Positions 51,398 to 61,720 of a stretch of DNA of 64,000 bases are shown one piece after another. The stretch's first letter is position 1. The number at the start of each line of letters is the position of its first letter. A program made the position numbers and the translations under genes. Below the pieces are notes generated by a model that searched no databases, had not been told where the DNA came from, and saw only the letters and a program-made list of their open reading frames with translations. The stretch covers positions 1 to 64,000 of the forward strand of contig RZUM01000017.1 in the NCBI GenBank assembly GCA_004193205.1, in the 5' to 3' direction. The stretch comes from Gordonia sediminis. GTDB taxonomy: Bacteria; Actinomycetota; Actinomycetes; Mycobacteriales; Mycobacteriaceae.

Positions 51398-54300
51398 GCC
51401 GTGCAGACGAGATCCTCCGCCGTCACTTCATCGCCATCGCAACAGACACCTTCGCCGCGAGCGGAACCTATCCACCGCTCGACGTCGCATCCGAGGTCGC
51501 TTCGCTTTCCGGGTGGCTCACGGACGAGACCCTCGAGGATCGACGGTTCTCCAATCAGGAGTACGAACCCCTCGCACACAACCCGAACTACGACCAGATC
51601 CGCGCAACGCTCACCGGCGGTGAATTCACGTCGGCCGACGCCGTGGTCCTGTATGTGACCGGGCACGGACAGTCAGCCCAGGGAGTGCACTGGGTGATCC
51701 TGCAAGACAGCGACCCCGGCAGGCTGTCACACAAATCGCTGAGCACGGCGGAGCTCATCCGCTGGCTCGCCGCCTACCGGGATCTCAACGATGTCCTCGT
51801 CATCGTGGATCTTTGCCAAGCCGGCGACGCCACTGACGAACTTCCCGCCACGCTGCATCGCGACCTTCCCGAGGGATGGTTCGCATTGTTCACCGCGCCG
51901 GCGGGAGTCGATGCCCGACTGGGAGCCTTCTCCGGGGTCCTCGAGTCCCTCATCACCGACGTCCGTGCCGCAAGAATCACACCGGGAAGTGACGACGCCG
52001 AGCGCTATCTGAGTGCACCCATCTTCTTTGCCGAGCTCAAGAAACGGCTCCATGAGAAATATCGCCAGAAGCTTGAGGTCATCAACCTGCCCTACGGCCC
52101 AAGCGTGTGCCTGCCCAACCCTCGCTACGACGTCTCGCGCCTGGCGCCCGTGAAAACAAGCCCCGCACGTCGCGACCTGGCCCTGTTGCAGAGCACTCTC
52201 GATGCTCATTGGCTTCACCGGGCGCCAGTCACCTTTGAACAAGGGTCGGTGTTCACCGGCAGGCGTCTGCTGATGTCCCGCCTGATCAGTTTCGTCGATG
52301 CCGGCGCTCCCGGCACGCTGGTCGTGACCGGCCGCGCCGGGTGCGGCAAGTCCGCGATCCTGGCGCGGCTGGTCACCTGCAGCGACAAGTCATTCCGCGC
52401 GCAGTACGCCGATGTGCTCGCCGCCGCCGATCCCGTGCCAGGGGTCGATTCCGTCGACGTAGCGGTGCTTGCCACCGGGAAGACGGCCGAACAGATCGCC
52501 CGGCAGATTGCCAGGGCGTGCGACGCCCCGTCACCCACCGACGCCGGTCTGGAAGAGTTGATCAACGCGATCTCAACGACAGCAGCGGGTCGCGACAGAC
52601 CGGCCACCGTCGTCATCGACGCGCTCGATGAAGCGAGCGACCCGACGGCCGTGGCGCTCACGTTGCTCGAACGGCTGAACCCACCGGAGTACCCGAGGCT
52701 GCGTCTGATAGTCGGCATCCGCTCGTCCGGCACCGCAACAGCAGATGATCACGGTGGTCGTGAGTTGCCGGGCATGATCAGCAAAGCCTTGCGCGCCCAG
52801 AGCCTCCACGCCGACGCCGACAAGTTCTGGGAAGAACAAGACCTGGCCGACTATGCCGAGCAGCTATTGACACGCGGTCGACCATCAAGTCCGGTACAGG
52901 TCGATCTGGCCCACAGGATCGCGGCAGGGTCGAATCGATCCTTTCTGCTGGCCGGACTGGTCGCACGGCATCTGACCGAGTTCTCCACTCGCACGGTCGA
53001 CGACGCTCGCCTCCGCGAGGTCCTGGAGAGCGGGGTCAAGGAGTTGCTCAGCCAGGACGTCGAGTCATCCATTGCCAGCCAGCCGATGCGCGACAAGACC
53101 ATGCGACTGCTGCGCGCGTCAGCACTGTCGTTCGGACGAGGCATACCCTGGCGCGGGCTCTGGGCGACGGCCGCGACTGCCCTCGACCCCGCCCGGCCAA
53201 TCGATCAAGACGACGTGCAGCGGCTACTCGACCACCGTCTCAGCGGCTACCTGATTCGCGATACGGAGGACGGCGCCGTCGTTTACCGCCTCTTCCACGA
53301 CGAACTAAGGGCGGCTCTGGCGGATGGACTTCCGGGCGAACCCGACCCGGCGGCGGCCCACCGGGCGATCACTCGCGCCCTGCTGGATGCCTCCGCACGG
53401 GAAGCGCTCACGCTGGTGACATCTATCCCACTCCCCTACGTCCGCAGGCATCTGGCAAGCCACGCAGCGGAGGCCGGAGTTCTCGAGGAGACCCTCGACG
53501 CCGAGATAATCCCGTACCTCGACCCAGAGCGACTGGGCGAACTGATGCGTCTCACTCAACCTCCGGCCTATTCAGGACTGTGGCTGCTGCTGGGAGCCTG
53601 GCGATCGGTGAGGCACCGACTCTCGTGGGAGGAGCCGCGCGACAGTGCCGCCGCCTTCGACGCCGCACTACTGGCCTCGGGTATGGAGCCGCCGCGCCGG
53701 CACGACATAGGGCTCTCCTGGACGCCTCGCTGGACAAACTGGATGACCGGCGGCACCGTGGTGGGCTCCCTCGAGGGCAGGCAACCACATGCCGTCTTCG
53801 GCTCGCTGGCGGGCCGCGCCGTGCTCGCGGCCGGTGGGGATGGCGAGGTGTGGGTCTGGGAGGCGGCCACCGGCCGGCCGATCGGGCAATCGCTCCCCGC
53901 CCCCGGGGAAGTGGCCGCAGTGGCAGTCGGTGGTGACGACGGCGCGATGCTGGCATCGATCGGTCGTTCCGGCCGACTGGTGACTTGGGACGCCGCCACA
54001 CGTGTGCAGTCGTACAGCCTGGTCCTCCCCGATGACGCGATCCGGAGCCTGGCGACGGGCCGATTGGACGGAGGGTGGGTGGTCGTTGCAGCCGGGGCAT
54101 CCGGCCAGGTTTTCGTGCGTTGGCTGGATTCGGGTGAGGAGGCGTTGCCGCCCTTCTGGACGGCACCGTTCGTCCGATCACTGGCTGTCGCGGAGACCTC
54201 GGTTGGTCCCCGTGTGGCCGCTGGGCACTCCGATGGCACCGTGGGCGTATGGGACCTCGAGCGGAGAGAGCAATTGGGAGCTCCGATCGAGGCCGGTTCC

Positions 54301-55620
54301 GAGGTCAATGCGGTAGACCTTGTCGAGTACGACGGACATGACGCGTTGCTCGCCGTCGGCACGAGTAGGGGTACGGCGAGTGTCTGGCATCTGGCATCGG
54401 GCACTCAGGTCGGTCCGCACTGGCAGCACCACAGCGAGGTGCGCGCGATAGCGCTGGGTCTGGTCGGGGACCAGGTCATGCTCTGCGCCGGATGCCTCGA
54501 CGGCACGGTCCACCTTGGCCCCGCCCTCCAGCCGGCTCTCGGCACCGCCTTGCCGCACCCCGGCGCTGTGACGACGGCGGAGTTCGGAGACGTCGACGGG
54601 CGAACGATGGTGGCGACTGCTTGCATGGATGGGAACGTGCGACTGTGGGATCCGGTGGGTCCGTCAGCCCCCCGTATCGGGGTGGAAGGGCACATTGGGT
54701 CGGTGACGATCGTGGCCCGCGAGGGCGAAACGGTCGACGTCCTGACGGGAAACGACAAGGCCCAACTCCAGTGGTGGTCAGGTGATGACGGTCATCAGGT
54801 TCTCCAGGTCGACATTGCAGGCAAGCGCCCGGCACCGATGGAGAAATGGGCAGGACCGCCGACGGCCGAAGTGGCCGCTGGCTATGTCGACGGTCGACTC
54901 ATCGCGCTGACGTCATACTTGGGCACAATCCAGGTCCTGGAATTGCACGAGACGCAACATGACAAGCCCCGCCTGATCCGGGAGCACTTGTCGAACGACG
55001 GACTCTGGCGGCCGACTGCCCTCCATGTTGACAACGATCAAGCACTCTTCGCGACAATCACAGAATGGTCGGAGCCGCCCCGCATCTACGACGCGCTCAC
55101 TGGCCGCCCCCTTATCAAGCGGCCTCCTTGGCAAAGCGACTCGTCGGTCCTCGGATTCCATAGCCTCGGCGGACGCACCTGGCTCGCCGTCACCGACAGC
55201 GGGCAACGGCTGAGCCTGTTCGACATCGAGGACGGCACTCGACTGGGTGCGCCAGTCGAGCTCGAGATAATGCAACCAGAGATCACGCTGGGCATGCTTG
55301 AAGGAGAACCTGTGCTCGCGGTTCTGGGGAGCGGACAGGTGCGAATCTGCGACGCCGAGTCGGGAAGGGACCGAATCCCACCGATTCAGACCTCGCCGAC
55401 CGCACATGCGGTCGCGTTCGCGATGCTTGGGCCGGGTGAAGTCCTCCTCACAGCTCACTTTGCTACCGTCCGGGTCTGGAATCCGTTCACGGGTCGTAGG
55501 CTCGCGCAATTGCCCTTCGGTACGAACATCGACGCGATGGCGGTCCACTCGTCTCCGGACGGCACCGTGCAGGTCGCTGTCGGCGGTCCGGGCCTTCTGT
55601 TGACGGAACTGCACGAATGA
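51394..55620 (+). CDS. Caspase-like / STAND ATPase / WD40-type protein
   Basis: A 1408-residue multidomain protein. Residues about 8-245 form a caspase-like (C14) protease with His91 in YVTGHG and Cys141 in IVDLCQAG. Residues about 285-560 form a NACHT/STAND P-loop ATPase: Walker A GRAGCGKSA (313-321) and Walker B VVIDALDEA (406-414). A helical region leads to about residue 760. From about 790 to the end are WD40-like propeller repeats (GEVWVWEAATG, GTVGVWDLE, GNVRLWDP, TVRVWNPFTG). Known members of this architecture sense a trigger with the repeats, oligomerise through the ATPase and fire the protease, often in cell suicide against phage. The coupled hydrolase lies immediately upstream. Confidence 0.88.
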   Translation: MSRADEILRRHFIAIATDTFAASGTYPPLDVASEVASLSGWLTDETLEDRRFSNQEYEPLAHNPNYDQIRATLTGGEFTSADAVVLYVTGHGQSAQGVHWVILQDSDPGRLSHKSLSTAELIRWLAAYRDLNDVLVIVDLCQAGDATDELPATLHRDLPEGWFALFTAPAGVDARLGAFSGVLESLITDVRAARITPGSDDAERYLSAPIFFAELKKRLHEKYRQKLEVINLPYGPSVCLPNPRYDVSRLAPVKTSPARRDLALLQSTLDAHWLHRAPVTFEQGSVFTGRRLLMSRLISFVDAGAPGTLVVTGRAGCGKSAILARLVTCSDKSFRAQYADVLAAADPVPGVDSVDVAVLATGKTAEQIARQIARACDAPSPTDAGLEELINAISTTAAGRDRPATVVIDALDEASDPTAVALTLLERLNPPEYPRLRLIVGIRSSGTATADDHGGRELPGMISKALRAQSLHADADKFWEEQDLADYAEQLLTRGRPSSPVQVDLAHRIAAGSNRSFLLAGLVARHLTEFSTRTVDDARLREVLESGVKELLSQDVESSIASQPMRDKTMRLLRASALSFGRGIPWRGLWATAATALDPARPIDQDDVQRLLDHRLSGYLIRDTEDGAVVYRLFHDELRAALADGLPGEPDPAAAHRAITRALLDASAREALTLVTSIPLPYVRRHLASHAAEAGVLEETLDAEIIPYLDPERLGELMRLTQPPAYSGLWLLLGAWRSVRHRLSWEEPRDSAAAFDAALLASGMEPPRRHDIGLSWTPRWTNWMTGGTVVGSLEGRQPHAVFGSLAGRAVLAAGGDGEVWVWEAATGRPIGQSLPAPGEVAAVAVGGDDGAMLASIGRSGRLVTWDAATRVQSYSLVLPDDAIRSLATGRLDGGWVVVAAGASGQVFVRWLDSGEEALPPFWTAPFVRSLAVAETSVGPRVAAGHSDGTVGVWDLERREQLGAPIEAGSEVNAVDLVEYDGHDALLAVGTSRGTASVWHLASGTQVGPHWQHHSEVRAIALGLVGDQVMLCAGCLDGTVHLGPALQPALGTALPHPGAVTTAEFGDVDGRTMVATACMDGNVRLWDPVGPSAPRIGVEGHIGSVTIVAREGETVDVLTGNDKAQLQWWSGDDGHQVLQVDIAGKRPAPMEKWAGPPTAEVAAGYVDGRLIALTSYLGTIQVLELHETQHDKPRLIREHLSNDGLWRPTALHVDNDQALFATITEWSEPPRIYDALTGRPLIKRPPWQSDSSVLGFHSLGGRTWLAVTDSGQRLSLFDIEDGTRLGAPVELEIMQPEITLGMLEGEPVLAVLGSGQVRICDAESGRDRIPPIQTSPTAHAVAFAMLGPGEVLLTAHFATVRVWNPFTGRRLAQLPFGTNIDAMAVHSSPDGTVQVAVGGPGLLLTELHE

Positions 55621-55790
55621 GCCATTGACACAATGGGATACGTCAGAGAGCAGTGTCGCCTGCCCGGACGAGGCCGCGACCGGCCACGAGAACGAATGTC
55701 GTAGCGCACGTGCCATCGGACGACCACTCGGATACTGCCGCTCTCCGCGCACTGGGTCAGGACCGCACCCGGCACAGCGGTTCTGCGACG

Positions 55791-56210
55791 ATGGACGCCA
55801 TGCCCAACGACGATCACGAATCCCAGCCCACCCGCCCGACCGTCGACGACGGTATGGCCGTTCGCCGCGAGGTCATGGGTGACGACTTCGTCGACCGCGC
55901 ACTCGCGCGAACCCAGGGCACCGAGTCGGCCGAGCTCCAGCGGTTTGTCACCGAGCACGTCTGGGGTGGCATCTGGACCCGCCCCGGACTCGCTCGTCGC
56001 GACCGCAGCCTGCTCAACCTGGGCATGCTCATCGCGCTGCGCGCACATGAGGAACTCGCCGGCCATGTGCGTGGCGCGCTGACCAACGGGGTGACGCGTG
56101 ACGAGATCGTCGAGGCGGTCGTGCACACCGCCGGATACTGCGGTGCGCCCGCTGCCTTGTCGGCGATGCGAGTGGTGCAGCAGACCTTCGATGCCATGGA
56201 CGAGAACTAG
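55791..56210 (+). CDS. 4-carboxymuconolactone decarboxylase-family protein
   Basis: A 139-residue PcaC-like protein. The family helices are clear: RREVMGDDFVDRAL, FVTEHVWGGIWTRPGL, RDRSLLNLGMLIAL, HVRGALTNGVTRDEI and VVHTAGYCGAPAALSA. PcaC decarboxylates 4-carboxymuconolactone in the protocatechuate pathway; here no other pca gene adjoins, so a related decarboxylase or AhpD-like role is possible. Starts at 55791 and 55800 are both usable; neither has a Shine-Dalgarno sequence. Confidence 0.85.
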   Translation: MDAMPNDDHESQPTRPTVDDGMAVRREVMGDDFVDRALARTQGTESAELQRFVTEHVWGGIWTRPGLARRDRSLLNLGMLIALRAHEELAGHVRGALTNGVTRDEIVEAVVHTAGYCGAPAALSAMRVVQQTFDAMDEN

Positions 56211-56466
56211 TGAACGAACCGTGCGCCGCCCCGACTCGGTACGCGACGTCGGGATTCGATGATCCGATGACGTCACTCGATCTGGCTGCCGCCCACTCTA
56301 CGTCCACCGACGTGAACGACGGTCAGCCGACATGATCACCTGGTAGGTTGGCAGGTGCCGCCGGGATTTCGGACCCGGTTCATACACCCTCTCGTGACAC
56401 GCATCAAGCTTCCGACATTTCTCGAAGGCGTGCCTGGCACCGAACAGAATGCAGCGAGGTGCAGTC

Positions 56467-57531
56467 GTGTCCGCAGCCCATCCGTCCCCCACCCGTGACA
56501 ACAGATTCGTCAGCTCCTACACCGATCTGGTGGCCGAGGTCCGCGATCGTGGTCTCCTCGAACGGCGCCACGGCTTCTACCTCACCCGGATCGTGGGCAC
56601 TGTCGTCGCCTTCGCCGCAACGTGGACTGCGGTCATCGTTCTCGGTGACAGTTGGTGGCAACTCGCCTGTGCCGTCGTCGCGGCCGCCGTCAGTACACAA
56701 TTCGGATTCCTCGGACATGACGGCGCCCACCGACAGATCTTCACGTCCACTCCCGCGAACGAATGGACCGCACGTATCCTCGCCGCCGCAGGCGCCGGCC
56801 TGTCACTGTACTGGTGGCGCAACAAACACAACCGACATCACAAGGCACCCAACCAGATCGGGATCGACCCGGACATCGTCGACGGGCCCATCGCATTCGA
56901 TCCCGACACCGCAGCAGCTCGATCGGGCCTCTACGCGTGGTTCACGCAACGTCAGGGATGGTTCTTCATTCCGCTGCTGACGCTGGAAGGCGCCGCGTTG
57001 CACTTCGCGAGCCTCCAGGGACTGACAGCACGAGCACCTGTGCCCCACCGACTCCTCGAGATCGCGCTCATCACGATCCGCCTCGGCCTTGGCATCGCGG
57101 TGCCCTTCATCGTGATGACTCCGGTGCAAGCCGTCTGCTTCATCGTCGTGCAACTCGCCGTCTTCGGTCTCCTCCTCGGCGGTTCGTTCGCACCCAATCA
57201 CAAGGGGATGCCTCTCGTTCCCAAGGACATGCGTGTTGACTTCCTCCGCCGCCAGGTCCTGATGTCTCGCAATATCAAGGGCGGAAGGGTCACCGACTTC
57301 ATGATGGGTGGCCTCAACTACCAGATCGAGCATCACCTGTTCCCGAGCATGCCGAGACCAAACCTCGCCAAAGTCCAGCCTCTCGTCCGCGCCCACTGCG
57401 CCCGGCACGCCGTGACATACACCGAGACCTCCCTCCTGGCCTCCTATGCCATAGTGATCCGATATCTGAACCAGGTCGGCCTCGGACATCGTGACCCCTT
57501 CACCTGTCCTCTGGTGCGCACCTACCGTTAG
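56467..57531 (+). CDS. Fatty-acid (acyl-lipid/acyl-CoA) desaturase
   Basis: A 354-residue membrane desaturase with all three histidine boxes: HDGAHR, HNRHH and QIEHHLFP. The Q-x-x-HH third box marks the front-end/linoleoyl-type family. Four hydrophobic helices surround the boxes. The GTG at 56467 has GAGG 8 bp upstream; an ATG at 56449 would add six residues without one. Electron partner not in the immediate context. Probably introduces double bonds into membrane fatty acids. Confidence 0.88.
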   Translation: MSAAHPSPTRDNRFVSSYTDLVAEVRDRGLLERRHGFYLTRIVGTVVAFAATWTAVIVLGDSWWQLACAVVAAAVSTQFGFLGHDGAHRQIFTSTPANEWTARILAAAGAGLSLYWWRNKHNRHHKAPNQIGIDPDIVDGPIAFDPDTAAARSGLYAWFTQRQGWFFIPLLTLEGAALHFASLQGLTARAPVPHRLLEIALITIRLGLGIAVPFIVMTPVQAVCFIVVQLAVFGLLLGGSFAPNHKGMPLVPKDMRVDFLRRQVLMSRNIKGGRVTDFMMGGLNYQIEHHLFPSMPRPNLAKVQPLVRAHCARHAVTYTETSLLASYAIVIRYLNQVGLGHRDPFTCPLVRTYR

Positions 57532-57535
57532 AGCC

Positions 57536-58468
57536 TCAGGAGAGCTCCGGCGTCTGGGCGTACTCGTCGTCGGTGACCGGCGGCGCGGCTGACGCAACTC
57601 GGGTGGGCTGTGCGGTCATGATGGTCCCCATGCTGGCGACGATCACCAGCGTGATGGCGACCAGCCGCAGCGGTCCGGTCGGCTGATGCAGTAGAGCCCA
57701 GCCGGCGATCGCCGCCACGACCGGTTCCAGGCTGAGCAGGATACCGAAGACGTGGCGTGGAAGTCGCCGCAGCGCAGCGAGTTCCAGCGTGTACGGAATG
57801 ACCGACGACATCATCGCGACAGCGAGTGCGAGCACGAACGGAATCGGATCGCCGACAGCGCCCACGACTCCGGACACCCCGAACGGCAGAACAAGCAGCG
57901 AGGAGAACACCAACGCCATTGCGAGTCCACCGGCACCGGGCACGCGTTGTCCGACCCGCGCACTGGTCAGGATGTAGAGCACCCAGAACGATCCGGCGAC
58001 GAGGGCGAAGACCACGCCGACCGGGTCCAGGGAATCCGCGTGCGTGAGACTCTCGATGCCGAGCAGCCCGATACCCACGAAGGCGAGGGCGACCCAGGCG
58101 AGGTCGATCACCCGCCGCGACAACGCAGCCGACAGCAGCAGGGGTCCGAGGAACTCGATCGTGACCGCCACGCCCAACGGCAGACGGTCGATCGCGCAGT
58201 AGAAGGACCCGTTCATGCCCGCGAGGGCGACGGCGAACAGCATCACCGATCGCCACTGGGGTGGCGTCCAGCGCCGTACGCGCGGTCGGATCGCCACCAT
58301 CATGATGACGGCGGCGAACCCGAGTCGTAGCGCCGTCACTCCCCCGACGCCCATCGTCGGGAAGAGGTGCACGGCGATGGCACCGCCGAACTGCAGCGAC
58401 ACGCACGAACCCAGGATCATCGCCGCGGCAGTACCCGTGCCGCCGGACGCGCGCGAGGAACTCTCCAT
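57536..58468 (-). CDS. EamA-family transporter (RhtA-like exporter)
   Basis: A 310-residue drug/metabolite transporter with ten helices in two EamA repeats (FLGPLLLSAALSRR; SLEPVVAAIAGWALLHQ). The order and ends resemble RhtA, the threonine/homoserine exporter. It is divergent from a LysR gene with 92 bp between the starts, the usual arrangement for LysR-controlled exporters. The stop lies 4 bp from the convergent desaturase stop. Confidence 0.85.
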   Translation of the reverse strand: MESSSRASGGTGTAAAMILGSCVSLQFGGAIAVHLFPTMGVGGVTALRLGFAAVIMMVAIRPRVRRWTPPQWRSVMLFAVALAGMNGSFYCAIDRLPLGVAVTIEFLGPLLLSAALSRRVIDLAWVALAFVGIGLLGIESLTHADSLDPVGVVFALVAGSFWVLYILTSARVGQRVPGAGGLAMALVFSSLLVLPFGVSGVVGAVGDPIPFVLALAVAMMSSVIPYTLELAALRRLPRHVFGILLSLEPVVAAIAGWALLHQPTGPLRLVAITLVIVASMGTIMTAQPTRVASAAPPVTDDEYAQTPELS

Positions 58469-58560
58469 GCCTCCATGGTTCAGGTGAACAGACTCATCAG
58501 TCCAGTGAATGTTTTCTTCCGATATATGATCATTTCTACTAATCAATGGAGGGTGGACCG

Positions 58561-59490
58561 ATGCTGAATGTGACCCGCCTGCGCATCCTGCGTGAGCTTC
58601 ACTTGCGCGGAACCCTCGCACAGGTTGCCCAAGCGCTCTCCTACACGCCGTCGGCGATCTCCCAGCAGCTGTCGATGCTCGAACGCGAGACCGGGGTGCA
58701 GCTACTCGAACATGTGGGGCGACGCGTACGTCTCACCGACGACGCGCTCACCCTGGTGGCCCACACCGAGATCGTGCTCGCCCAGCTCGAGCAGGCCGAA
58801 GCAGAGCTCGCCGCCGCACAACCCACCGTGCGCGGAACGCTGCGGCTCGCGTCGTTCCAGACCGCGGTCCTGGAGATCTTTCCGGCGGTGCTCACGCTGA
58901 TGGAACAGAACCACCCGGCGCTGCAGGTCGAGATCACCATGCGGGAAGTCAACGCTGCCTACGGCGGGCTGCTCTCCAGCCAGTTCGACGTGATCCTCGG
59001 CGAGGAATACCCGGGCCTGCCCGATCCCGTGCGTGATGGCACGGAGCGGACCGATCTGGTCACCGACCCGCTCTACCTCGCAACGCCCGCACACGGCCCA
59101 CTCGGCGGAGCACCGCGCAACATCGCCGAACTCGCTTCGACACACTGGGCGTTGGACCCACCCGGCAGCGCCGCCGGCGACTGGGCACGCACCGTCTGCC
59201 GCAACGCCGGATTCGAACCACAGGTCCGATTCGAGGGACCCGACCCACTCCTGCACGCCCACCTCGTGCGGACGGGGCACGCCGCGGCCTTCGTGCCAGC
59301 GCTCATCGCCGGCGATCACCTGGACGGCACCCAACTCGCCGGACTTCCCGGCGATCCGCACCGCATCCTCTACACCGCCGTGCGCGCCGGACGAGCCGGG
59401 CACCCCGCGGTCCGCGCCCTCCGCGAGGCGCTCGCACACACCGTCGCGGAGCGTCAACCACAGCGTCCGACGCGGACGGCGCGCATGTGA
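58561..59490 (+). CDS. LysR-family transcriptional regulator
   Basis: A 309-residue LysR regulator with N-terminal winged helix (LRELHLRGTLAQVAQALSYTPSAISQQLSMLERETG) and an effector-binding domain. The ATG at 58561 follows GGAGGGTGG at correct spacing, favoured over an ATG 15 bp upstream. The AT-rich divergent region contains the palindrome ATGATCAT near 58.53 kb, a possible binding site. It probably controls the exporter in response to its substrate. Confidence 0.88.
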   Translation: MLNVTRLRILRELHLRGTLAQVAQALSYTPSAISQQLSMLERETGVQLLEHVGRRVRLTDDALTLVAHTEIVLAQLEQAEAELAAAQPTVRGTLRLASFQTAVLEIFPAVLTLMEQNHPALQVEITMREVNAAYGGLLSSQFDVILGEEYPGLPDPVRDGTERTDLVTDPLYLATPAHGPLGGAPRNIAELASTHWALDPPGSAAGDWARTVCRNAGFEPQVRFEGPDPLLHAHLVRTGHAAAFVPALIAGDHLDGTQLAGLPGDPHRILYTAVRAGRAGHPAVRALREALAHTVAERQPQRPTRTARM

Positions 59491-59613
59491 GTCCCATGCT
59501 CGCAGACGTCCGTACTCGAGAGATGCATTGCTCGGGCTTGACCGGTCGCGGAGAATTGTTGCCGGAAACCAAGGTCACCGGCGACATGGGCGCCGTCGAC
59601 GACGGAGAACGAG

Positions 59614-60273
59614 ATGGGCACGCGGAAGATAGTCACCGCAGCGGCTGGGCTACTGATCACCGTGCTGCTCGTCGCGGGATGCACGTCGGGCCAGGGTTCC
59701 GAATCCGCAGACCCAGGTCGATCGGGCACGGTGGCAGGCAGCGCGGACTCGACCGTCGTTTCCGGAAGCGCTCCGGACTCGCCTCCAACCCCAGTTCCTC
59801 CGACCGTCGGCTGCACCGACCAGGGCATGAACCCCTCCGACTGGAACACCGCCGAGGACACCGCACCGCCACGAAACCCGACCACCGACGGCGGAATCGA
59901 CGACGTGACGCCGAGCGCCGGTGCCTGCTTCGATCAGGTGGTCGTGCGGACCGACACCACCTCCGACGTCGGTTTCGCGGCCCGATACGTTCCGCTGGTC
60001 ACCCAGGACGCCTCGGGAAGGCCGGTACCACTGCAGGGCGAAGCGTTCCTGCAGTGGTCCGTCTTCGCGCCGGTCGCCGATCCGGCGCTTTTCCAGGGGT
60101 TCGGATTCACCGCCGACGACACCTATCGGACTCTTCGCCAGATTGCTTTCGCGGGCTCGTTCGAGGGTGTCACCACGTTCGGAGTGGGCGTCGACACCCA
60201 GGTGCCGTTCGCGGTGGAATCGCGGAAGAACGCCCGCGGCGCCACCGAAATCGTCCTGTACCTGGCTCATTGA
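59614..60273 (+). CDS. Lipoprotein with AMIN-like domain
   Basis: A 219-residue exported lipoprotein: signal peptide with lipobox LVAGC (Cys23), a Ser/Pro/Thr-rich linker to about residue 65, then a beta-rich domain containing two cysteines (GCTDQGMN; GACFDQVVV) and DVGFAARYVPLV, as in AMIN-like mycobacterial lipoproteins. Function unknown; probably cell-wall associated. The C-terminus IVLYLAH ends the last strand. Confidence 0.8.
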   Translation: MGTRKIVTAAAGLLITVLLVAGCTSGQGSESADPGRSGTVAGSADSTVVSGSAPDSPPTPVPPTVGCTDQGMNPSDWNTAEDTAPPRNPTTDGGIDDVTPSAGACFDQVVVRTDTTSDVGFAARYVPLVTQDASGRPVPLQGEAFLQWSVFAPVADPALFQGFGFTADDTYRTLRQIAFAGSFEGVTTFGVGVDTQVPFAVESRKNARGATEIVLYLAH

Positions 60274-60292
60274 CCACCGGCGTTGTCGGCCC

Positions 60293-61663
60293 TCACCGCA
60301 GCAGGAAGTGCACCACGAGCGCGACGAAAACGATCAAACAGCCGATCGCACTCAACGCGAGGGCGATCACGATGCCGGTGTTGGAAGGGAACGTACCCAG
60401 ACCGGGGTGCGCGGCCAGCACGGCTCCGGACAACGCGCTACCGCCCGCACCACCCACGGTGCGCAGCACCTGGTTGAAGCTGACCGCACTGCCGAGTTCT
60501 TCGGTCACCACGGTGCGCGCGATCAGCGCGGGCATGGCCGCATACGCGGTACCCAGACCGACACCGAACAGGAACATTCCGATCAGGATCTCCCACAGGG
60601 CGTCATGTGCGAACAGCATCAAGAACGCTGCGACCGCCATTGTCGCGGTACCCAACCGCAGCAAGGTGGGCAGTCCGATTCGGGAAGCGACGAGACGCAC
60701 CACGCGGTTCGCCCCGAAGCTGCCGACCGACAGCGGCAACATCACGAAGCCGGCCCACAACAGCGGCAGGGCGATCCCATACCCGGTGTCGGTCGGCGCC
60801 TGCGCGATGAGACTGGCGATCGAGAGACCGATGTACAGGGCGGCACCGAGGCCGATCGCGGTGCCGTTGGCAAGCAGCACGTCGGTGTGCCGGAAGATGC
60901 GCAGATTGATCATCGGGTGTGCGACGCGCAGTTCCACCACCCCCCACCCGACGAGCACGACGACGGCGATCACCAGGACCGTCAGCGTGCGGACATCGAG
61001 CCACCCCCAGCCGGAGCCTTCGCTGATCGCGAGCAGCAGCGCCGACAACCCGACACCGAGCAACACCGCCCCGGGTACGTCGAACCGTTGACGTGGCGCG
61101 CGCTCGTCGGGCCCGGACGGGACGACAACCCAGACGGTTGCCATCGCGGTGACGAGGAAGACCGCGGCTGCGACGAAAGCCATTCGGAACCCGAAGCCGG
61201 CCGCCAGGACTCCGGTCAACGGGTAGCCGACGCCGAGTCCGGTGGCCACCGTCACCGACAGCGCCGAGATACCCGGCCGCACTTGCTCGTCGGAGAGATA
61301 GCGGCGTGCGAGGGCGATCGTGACGGGCACGATGCCGTAGGACAGGCCCTGTAGGGCCCGCCCGGCCAGGAACACGCCGAAGGTCGGCGCGATCGCGGCC
61401 ATCACCGAACCGAGCAGGATCACCGCGAGCGCCCAGAACAACAGCCGCTTCTTGTGCGGGCCGTCGCTGAGCCTGCCCATCACCGGTGTGGTCACCGCAC
61501 CGACGAGCAGATTGATGGTGAGCATCCACTGCGCGGTGCCGACCGCGACGTCGTACTGCTCGGCGACACTGGGCACCAGCAGCATGCCGAGCGAGCTGAC
61601 AACAGCGGTGGTCAGCGCGGCGTAGACCAGACCGGGCAGCAATCGTTTCGAGGTTCCGGTCAT
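60293..61663 (-). CDS. MFS transporter (drug:H+ antiporter type)
   Basis: A 456-residue major facilitator with about 13-14 helices: helix 1 GLVYAALTTAVVSSLGML, loop GRLSDGPHKKRL, the antiporter-type helix 5 segment GLGVGYPLTG and an added central pair of helices. This resembles DHA2 exporters of drugs or dyes. The stop lies 20 bp from the convergent lipoprotein stop. Substrate unknown. Confidence 0.86.
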   Translation of the reverse strand: MTGTSKRLLPGLVYAALTTAVVSSLGMLLVPSVAEQYDVAVGTAQWMLTINLLVGAVTTPVMGRLSDGPHKKRLLFWALAVILLGSVMAAIAPTFGVFLAGRALQGLSYGIVPVTIALARRYLSDEQVRPGISALSVTVATGLGVGYPLTGVLAAGFGFRMAFVAAAVFLVTAMATVWVVVPSGPDERAPRQRFDVPGAVLLGVGLSALLLAISEGSGWGWLDVRTLTVLVIAVVVLVGWGVVELRVAHPMINLRIFRHTDVLLANGTAIGLGAALYIGLSIASLIAQAPTDTGYGIALPLLWAGFVMLPLSVGSFGANRVVRLVASRIGLPTLLRLGTATMAVAAFLMLFAHDALWEILIGMFLFGVGLGTAYAAMPALIARTVVTEELGSAVSFNQVLRTVGGAGGSALSGAVLAAHPGLGTFPSNTGIVIALALSAIGCLIVFVALVVHFLLR

Positions 61664-61720
61664 CCGAACACCCTATCGGTGACGGACGCGTGCCCTTTTA
61701 TAGATGTGATGGTCGGTACT

